Assembly: GCA_023418915.1 (NCBI GenBank)
Contig: JAEZYU010000061.1
Location: 62,001 to 126,000 of the forward strand
Reading direction: 5' to 3'
Source of the DNA: Bacillota bacterium
GTDB taxonomy: Bacteria > Bacillota > Clostridia > Acetivibrionales > DTU013
DNA length: 64,000 nt
Within the stretch, counting starts at the first letter, position 1; the number at the start of each line of letters is the position of its first letter. Shown here piece after piece: positions 59,556 through 64,000 of this stretch. The translations under genes were made by a program, and so were the position numbers. A model generated the notes under the pieces. That model was not told the origin of the DNA and made no database searches. It saw only the letters and a list, made by a program, of their open reading frames with translations.

Positions 59556-61250
59556 CTAATTGAATTCAACACATAGCAATGTTATGTCGTCATCAGTTTC
59601 ACTGCGGCCGGTGAAAGCCTGCAGATCATTCCCTATATCATCTGCAAGCCGGCCATGTACATTTCTTCCGCTTTGTGAAATCATCATTTTCAGTCTGTCT
59701 GCCGAATACTGTTCATTGTTTTCATTTTTAGCTTCAACAAGCCCATCGGTGTATATATATAACCTATCCCCTGCATATACACCCATTTCAGTATCCGAAT
59801 AATCTGCACTACAGTATTCCTTTAGTTTGCATACTGGCAAGCCATTTATGTCAATATCTGTAAGGTTTCCGTCTGCATCCTGATACAGTGGTGGTTCGTT
59901 CATACCTGCTGAACAAAACATAATCTTGTTTGTCCTTGTATCGTATATGAAATAGATGAGTACTATATAAACCTCATCTCTGAAGTTGGTATTGTTAAAA
60001 GCATCGTATACATACGTAAGCACTTGTGCCGGTGACGAGATGCTGCCTTTGCTCCTGTCCGCCTCTATCACACTGTCGATGCATTGCTTCAGAAATACCG
60101 TCAGCATGGCTGCCGGCACTCCGTGCCCTGATACATCGCATACATAAAATCCGATATGGCTCTCATCCAGCCAGAATACATCATAAAGATCCCCGCTGAG
60201 CCTTTCGGCGGGCATATACAATACAGAGAAGCCGATATGTGGCGTGATCGGGAAAAATAAGGGAAGCATCGATTTTTGAATATCGCGGGCATAATCCAGA
60301 TCTTCGAGCAGTCTTTCGTTAACTTGTCTCAACTGCGATGTTCTCTGAGATACGATTTTATCAAGATTAGCGGCATATTCCCTCAGCTCATTCCTAGCCG
60401 CTCTAAGCGCAAAATAAGGTGCAAGTACATTTTTAGAAAATACGACATTGAATATCATAAATAAAGATACACACTTCAATATATGTCCCAAAAAATTGTA
60501 TACGCCATACACATCTACATATACAGTGAATGCGAACTCACTCATTATGCTCAGCATCAATGCAGAAAACATAACAAACAGTACTTTTCTTCTTTCTCTG
60601 ATATACTTTATAATGTAAAATGCTGAAGCGACAGCTGTTATCAGCATTATGACATATTCAGACCCTTTTTTTATTGGAGTAAGGCCTATGCCTTCAATGT
60701 ACATGGCAGGCAGATGACCCGGGAAATATGTCGCAGCTATTAAAATAATAATTGATACGAATACAGCAGAGACAGTAAAATAATAGCCGCTAACCTTGCT
60801 TTTTGCTTCATCAATCATACACCCTGCTATAAAATAACCGACAGACGATATGAGTCTGGCAGCTATCCAGAAGGTAGTTGCCCTGTTTGCTGTCAGGTTT
60901 TCGATGAAAAATGCAGGCATGCCCTTATAACTGAGCAAATGGAATACATCTATGATACCTGCCGCAAGCAGCAGTGACCCCAGTATAATAACCTTTACAC
61001 TCCCCTCCTGACTGTAAGTATAGAATGATACCATAAATATTGCCAGATACGCTATTACTCCAGTAATCTCAAGCAGATTGTGCCAGGTAAGGAATCCGGC
61101 GATACTCATGATACTGTCAAATGGTGCCTCTATTGCAGGGGCAGCCGCCAAAAGCAGCATCGAAACGAGCATCGCCAGTACAGGGCCTGTCAGGCGTCCG
61201 TTTCTTATATTATTATCACTCATAGCATTAGTGTTTGTTATATTAGTCAT
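59556..61250 (-). CDS. MASE3-domain PP2C/SpoIIE-type serine phosphatase
   Basis: A 564-residue membrane phosphatase. Residues 20-270 form the eight-span MASE3 sensor (FLTWHNLLEITGVIAYLAIF, then 'HLLSYKGMPAFF'). A coiled-coil linker follows (YAANLDKIVSQRTSQLRQVN). The SpoIIE/RsbU phosphatase domain is at about 330-564: 'MPAERLSGDLYDVFWLDE', DVSGHGVPAAMLTVFL and YTDGLVEAKNE carry the metal aspartates. It should dephosphorylate an anti-sigma-factor antagonist in response to a membrane or extracellular signal. No partner (antagonist or kinase) is encoded beside it. Confidence 0.92.
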   Translation of the reverse strand: MTNITNTNAMSDNNIRNGRLTGPVLAMLVSMLLLAAAPAIEAPFDSIMSIAGFLTWHNLLEITGVIAYLAIFMVSFYTYSQEGSVKVIILGSLLLAAGIIDVFHLLSYKGMPAFFIENLTANRATTFWIAARLISSVGYFIAGCMIDEAKSKVSGYYFTVSAVFVSIIILIAATYFPGHLPAMYIEGIGLTPIKKGSEYVIMLITAVASAFYIIKYIRERRKVLFVMFSALMLSIMSEFAFTVYVDVYGVYNFLGHILKCVSLFMIFNVVFSKNVLAPYFALRAARNELREYAANLDKIVSQRTSQLRQVNERLLEDLDYARDIQKSMLPLFFPITPHIGFSVLYMPAERLSGDLYDVFWLDESHIGFYVCDVSGHGVPAAMLTVFLKQCIDSVIEADRSKGSISSPAQVLTYVYDAFNNTNFRDEVYIVLIYFIYDTRTNKIMFCSAGMNEPPLYQDADGNLTDIDINGLPVCKLKEYCSADYSDTEMGVYAGDRLYIYTDGLVEAKNENNEQYSADRLKMMISQSGRNVHGRLADDIGNDLQAFTGRSETDDDITLLCVEFN

Positions 61251-61339
61251 GCTTCAATTTTACCATAAAAATGCTCACTGAGCACTGTCATTTGTACCAC
61301 ATCAAGCTAAAAGATACTGCCTTTTATGCACAGTTCGCT

Positions 61340-61435
61340 TTTACTCATATTTTATGATGAACGGAAGTCCAGGCATTCATCATTGACGAAAGTCCAACAT
61401 TTATGATGAACGGAAGTCCAGGCATTTATCCGAGG
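61340..61435. repeat. Short tandem repeats downstream of lon
   Basis: Three units of GATGAACGGAAGTCCAGGCAT type (the middle one shorter) lie between the phosphatase start and the lon terminator. The whole gap 61251-61563 has no gene. Confidence 0.75.
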
Positions 61436-61464
61436 TAGTCAAGGTCACACTGATGCTGTGCGCA

Positions 61465-61498
61465 CAAAAAACGCCTCGTTACGACGAGGCGTTTTTTT
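61465..61498. terminator. Strong bidirectional terminator after lon
   Basis: ACGCCTCGT and ACGAGGCGT arms with a four-base loop, flanked by AAAAA and TTTTTTT, so it works in both directions. It ends the lon transcript. Confidence 0.85.
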
Positions 61499-61563
61499 AT
61501 AACACACTGCTCTTATTCGTATCGTTTTCTTTCGATCGTTCGAAAGAAAATTTATTTAGCGGG

Positions 61564-64000
61564 TTACATCTGCTGTGTCCTGTTCTGATCATCCAACAGT
61601 GTACTTTCCTTTGTCAGCATTACATGCTCCTTGGAATTGTCTGTGCCGTCGGCATCTTTAACTACCGTTTCGGCAGCCAGTGCATTGCAGAGTACTGTAT
61701 CCATCTCGGCAGACAGGACGAACTTCAGTTGCGACCTTACATTATCAGGTATCTCATCGATATCCTTTTTGTTTTCAACCGGCACTATGATAGTGTCGAT
61801 TCCTGCCCTGTGCGCAGCAAGCACCTTCTCCTTCAGCCCGCCGATCGGAAGCACGCGGCCTCTCAGAGTTATTTCGCCGGTCATTGCCACGTTCCTTTTC
61901 ACAGCTCTGCCCGTAAGTGCGGATACCATAGCTGTTGCAAGTGTTATACCGGCTGACGGTCCGTCTTTGGGTATGGCGCCTTCGGGAACATGGATGTGGA
62001 TATCATACTTGCTGTGAAAATCCTTATCTATTCCCAACAGCTCTGTTCTTGAGCGTATAAAGCTTACTGCAGCCCTTGCCGATTCCTTCATCACATCACC
62101 AAGCTGTCCTGTGAGCTCCAGCTTCCCGCTGCCATCCATGAGCGTAACCTCTATAGCAAGCGTATCGCCGCCTACAGGCGTCCAGGCAAGGCCGGTAGCA
62201 ATTCCTACCTCGTCCTTTTCGTTGGCCTTATCATACCTGAACCTCTTTGTTCCAAGGTACTTCTCTATATTTGCAGGCGTTATCGTAACTGATTTTCTAC
62301 TTCCCGCCACAAGCACTCTTGCAGCTTTCCTGCAAACATTGGCGATCTCTCTTTCCAGATTTCTGACTCCGGCTTCCCTTGTGTAGTGGTTGATGACACT
62401 TCTGATAGTGTCCTCACCTACCCTCAGGTTCTTCTTCAGCAGGCCATGTGACTTCATCTGCTTGCCAAGCAGATATCTTTGTGCTATCTGTACCTTCTCC
62501 TCCTCAGTATATCCCGAGATCGTTATGACCTCCATCCTGTCAAGCAGAGGACGCGGTATCGTGTCAAGAGTGTTGGCTGTTGTAAGGAAAAGCACGTCTG
62601 ACAAATCAACCGGCAGCTCCAGATAATGATCCCTGAATGAGAAGTTCTGTTCTGCATCGAGCACTTCCAGCATGGCTGATGCCGGATCACCTCTGAAATC
62701 ACTGCTCATCTTGTCGATCTCATCGAGCAATATAAGAGGATTGCTTGATCCCGCCTGCTTGAGCGCATTTAGTATCCTTCCCGGCATTGCACCTACATAG
62801 GTGCGTCTGTGTCCTCTGATCTCAGCTTCGTCTCTCACTCCGCCGAGCGACATCCTGACGTAATTCCTGTTAAGCGCCCTTGCTATGGATTTTGCTATAG
62901 ATGTCTTACCTACCCCGGGAGGTCCAACAAGACATAGTATCGGACCCTTCAAATGGTTCGTCAGCTTCAGTACCGCAAGGTATTCCAGGATTCTTTCCTT
63001 TACCTTCTCAAGCCCGTAGTGGTCATCGTTCAGTATTTGTTCCGCTTTTATCAGATCTATCATCTCATCGGTCTTTTTACCCCAGGGCAGATCGAATATC
63101 CATTCCAGATATGTCCTTATCACAGAACCTTCTGCGGAGCCGGACGGCATTTTCTGCAGGCGGTCCAGTTCCTTGAGCACTTTCTTTTGTGCTTCTTCAG
63201 GCAGATTCGCCGCTTCCAGCTTTCTCTTGTACTCCTCGACTTCTCCTGCTACGCCATCCTTGTCTCCAAGCTCTGTCTGTATTGCTTTTATCTGTTCCCT
63301 GAGATAGTATTCGCGCTGCATTTTGTCTATCTGCTTTCGTACGCGCACACTTATGTCCTTCTCGACCTCAAGTATCTCTATCTCACTCATCAGCATTTCC
63401 AGAAGCTTTTCCATCCTTCTTTCCGGATGGAACTCATCAAGTATTTCCTGCTTCTGATCCACCTTGACCTGCATGTTTGATGCTATGATATCAGACATCT
63501 GTCCAATTTCTTCTATTGCAGAGATCGATGAGACAGTGTCGGGAGAAATCTTCCCGTTAAGCTTGGAATATTCATCAAAAGTACTCAGCACCTTTCTCTT
63601 CAGTGCTTCATATTCCACATCCCTGCTCTTGTCCTCAGGTATGATTTTCTCAGCAACCTCGGCAATGAAATACGGTTCTGTCTGTATATAATTTTTCACT
63701 TCAGCTCTGCTGATTCCCTCGACCAATACCCTTATAGTATTGCCCGGAAGACGCAGCAGCTGCTTTACCCTTGATATAGTACCAACTTTGTATATATCAT
63801 CAACATCAGGCGAGTCATTTTTAGCATCCTTCTGAGCCGTAAGGAATATCAGCTGATTATTGATCATCGCCTCATCCAGCGCTTTTACGGATTTTTCCCT
63901 ACCCACGTCGAAGGTCAGGATCATATAAGGAAACACTGTCAGCCCTCTGAGCGGCAATAACGGAAGAGTCCTTTTCTTGATTATCTTTTTCGTTTCAGGC
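61564..64000 (-). CDS. lon: ATP-dependent Lon protease (5' end outside the window)
   Basis: At least 811 residues. The N-terminal substrate-binding domain starts with LPLLPLRGLTVFPYMI, whose codons run to the window edge, so the true start lies beyond 64000. The AAA+ domain has Walker A GPPGVGKTSIAKSIA near residue 350 and Walker B 'NPLILLDEIDKM'. The protease domain has catalytic serine in PKDGPSAGITLA near 680 and the lysine in PIGGLKEKVLAAHRAG. Lon degrades damaged and regulatory proteins. The short asparagine- and threonine-rich C-terminus is normal. A strong terminator follows at 61465. Confidence 0.95.
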   Translation of the reverse strand, partial: PETKKIIKKRTLPLLPLRGLTVFPYMILTFDVGREKSVKALDEAMINNQLIFLTAQKDAKNDSPDVDDIYKVGTISRVKQLLRLPGNTIRVLVEGISRAEVKNYIQTEPYFIAEVAEKIIPEDKSRDVEYEALKRKVLSTFDEYSKLNGKISPDTVSSISAIEEIGQMSDIIASNMQVKVDQKQEILDEFHPERRMEKLLEMLMSEIEILEVEKDISVRVRKQIDKMQREYYLREQIKAIQTELGDKDGVAGEVEEYKRKLEAANLPEEAQKKVLKELDRLQKMPSGSAEGSVIRTYLEWIFDLPWGKKTDEMIDLIKAEQILNDDHYGLEKVKERILEYLAVLKLTNHLKGPILCLVGPPGVGKTSIAKSIARALNRNYVRMSLGGVRDEAEIRGHRRTYVGAMPGRILNALKQAGSSNPLILLDEIDKMSSDFRGDPASAMLEVLDAEQNFSFRDHYLELPVDLSDVLFLTTANTLDTIPRPLLDRMEVITISGYTEEEKVQIAQRYLLGKQMKSHGLLKKNLRVGEDTIRSVINHYTREAGVRNLEREIANVCRKAARVLVAGSRKSVTITPANIEKYLGTKRFRYDKANEKDEVGIATGLAWTPVGGDTLAIEVTLMDGSGKLELTGQLGDVMKESARAAVSFIRSRTELLGIDKDFHSKYDIHIHVPEGAIPKDGPSAGITLATAMVSALTGRAVKRNVAMTGEITLRGRVLPIGGLKEKVLAAHRAGIDTIIVPVENKKDIDEIPDNVRSQLKFVLSAEMDTVLCNALAAETVVKDADGTDNSKEHVMLTKESTLLDDQNRTQQM

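Overview
The window looks like a chromosomal segment of a low-to-mid GC Gram-positive anaerobe of the class Clostridia. The evidence is the strong AGGAGG ribosome sites, a MecA adaptor, a Lon protease, an RlmCD-type rRNA methylase, a bactofilin, YesM/YesN-type sugar sensing, a GH67 alpha-glucuronidase, and glycyl-radical and polyamine genes. I saw no tRNA, rRNA or CRISPR array. I cannot name the species.

Layout. (1) 1-0.9 kb: a TetR regulator with an operator-like palindrome. (2) About 0.9-25.7 kb: an accessory island. Repeat arrays resembling IS21-type ends lie at both borders, and a three-gene serine-recombinase module sits at 19.2-21.7 kb. Its core is one tightly coupled minus-strand operon (18904 down to 1293). 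In transcription order it carries an ABC-three-component (ABC-3C) defence module (effector, small middle component, DUF2326 ATPase), a HTH protein, a large unrecognised protein, the four type-4 BREX genes (brxP, brxC, pglZ, brxL), a 64-residue zinc-ribbon protein and a cysteine desulfurase. There is no DNA methylase. The desulfurase plus the PAPS-reductase-like BrxP point to sulfur chemistry on DNA. Right of the recombinases is a second minus-strand cassette (25385 to 21768): a XRE repressor with a glycine-rich membrane tail, a DUF1232 membrane protein, a 649-residue membrane protein with a possible nuclease core, and another small zinc-ribbon protein. Both the promoter and the first intergenic gap of this cassette carry the same ATCATAT half-sites. 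This cassette is my best candidate for an undescribed system.

(3) 25.8-64 kb: ordinary chromosome. It holds rlmCD, a chemoreceptor, an M23 peptidase with a bactofilin, a XRE regulator, a class A penicillin-binding protein, and a URO-D-like protein. A glucuronoxylan unit follows (GH67 alpha-glucuronidase, a CUT1 ABC importer, and a YesMN two-component system). Then come proA, a pflA, a PuuR-like regulator with potABCD, mecA, a VanW protein, a PRC-barrel protein, a tetratricopeptide-like membrane protein, a MASE3-SpoIIE phosphatase and lon (cut by the window end).

A second theme runs through the chromosomal part: short direct tandem duplications (about 15-57 bp units) at more than ten places. 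In two genes (proA and the PuuR-like regulator) the duplicated unit is the 3' end of the gene with its stop codon. In others (pflA, rlmCD, the chemoreceptor, the tetratricopeptide-like protein) repeats sit in frame inside the gene. This looks like a genome-wide tendency and not a set of isolated accidents.
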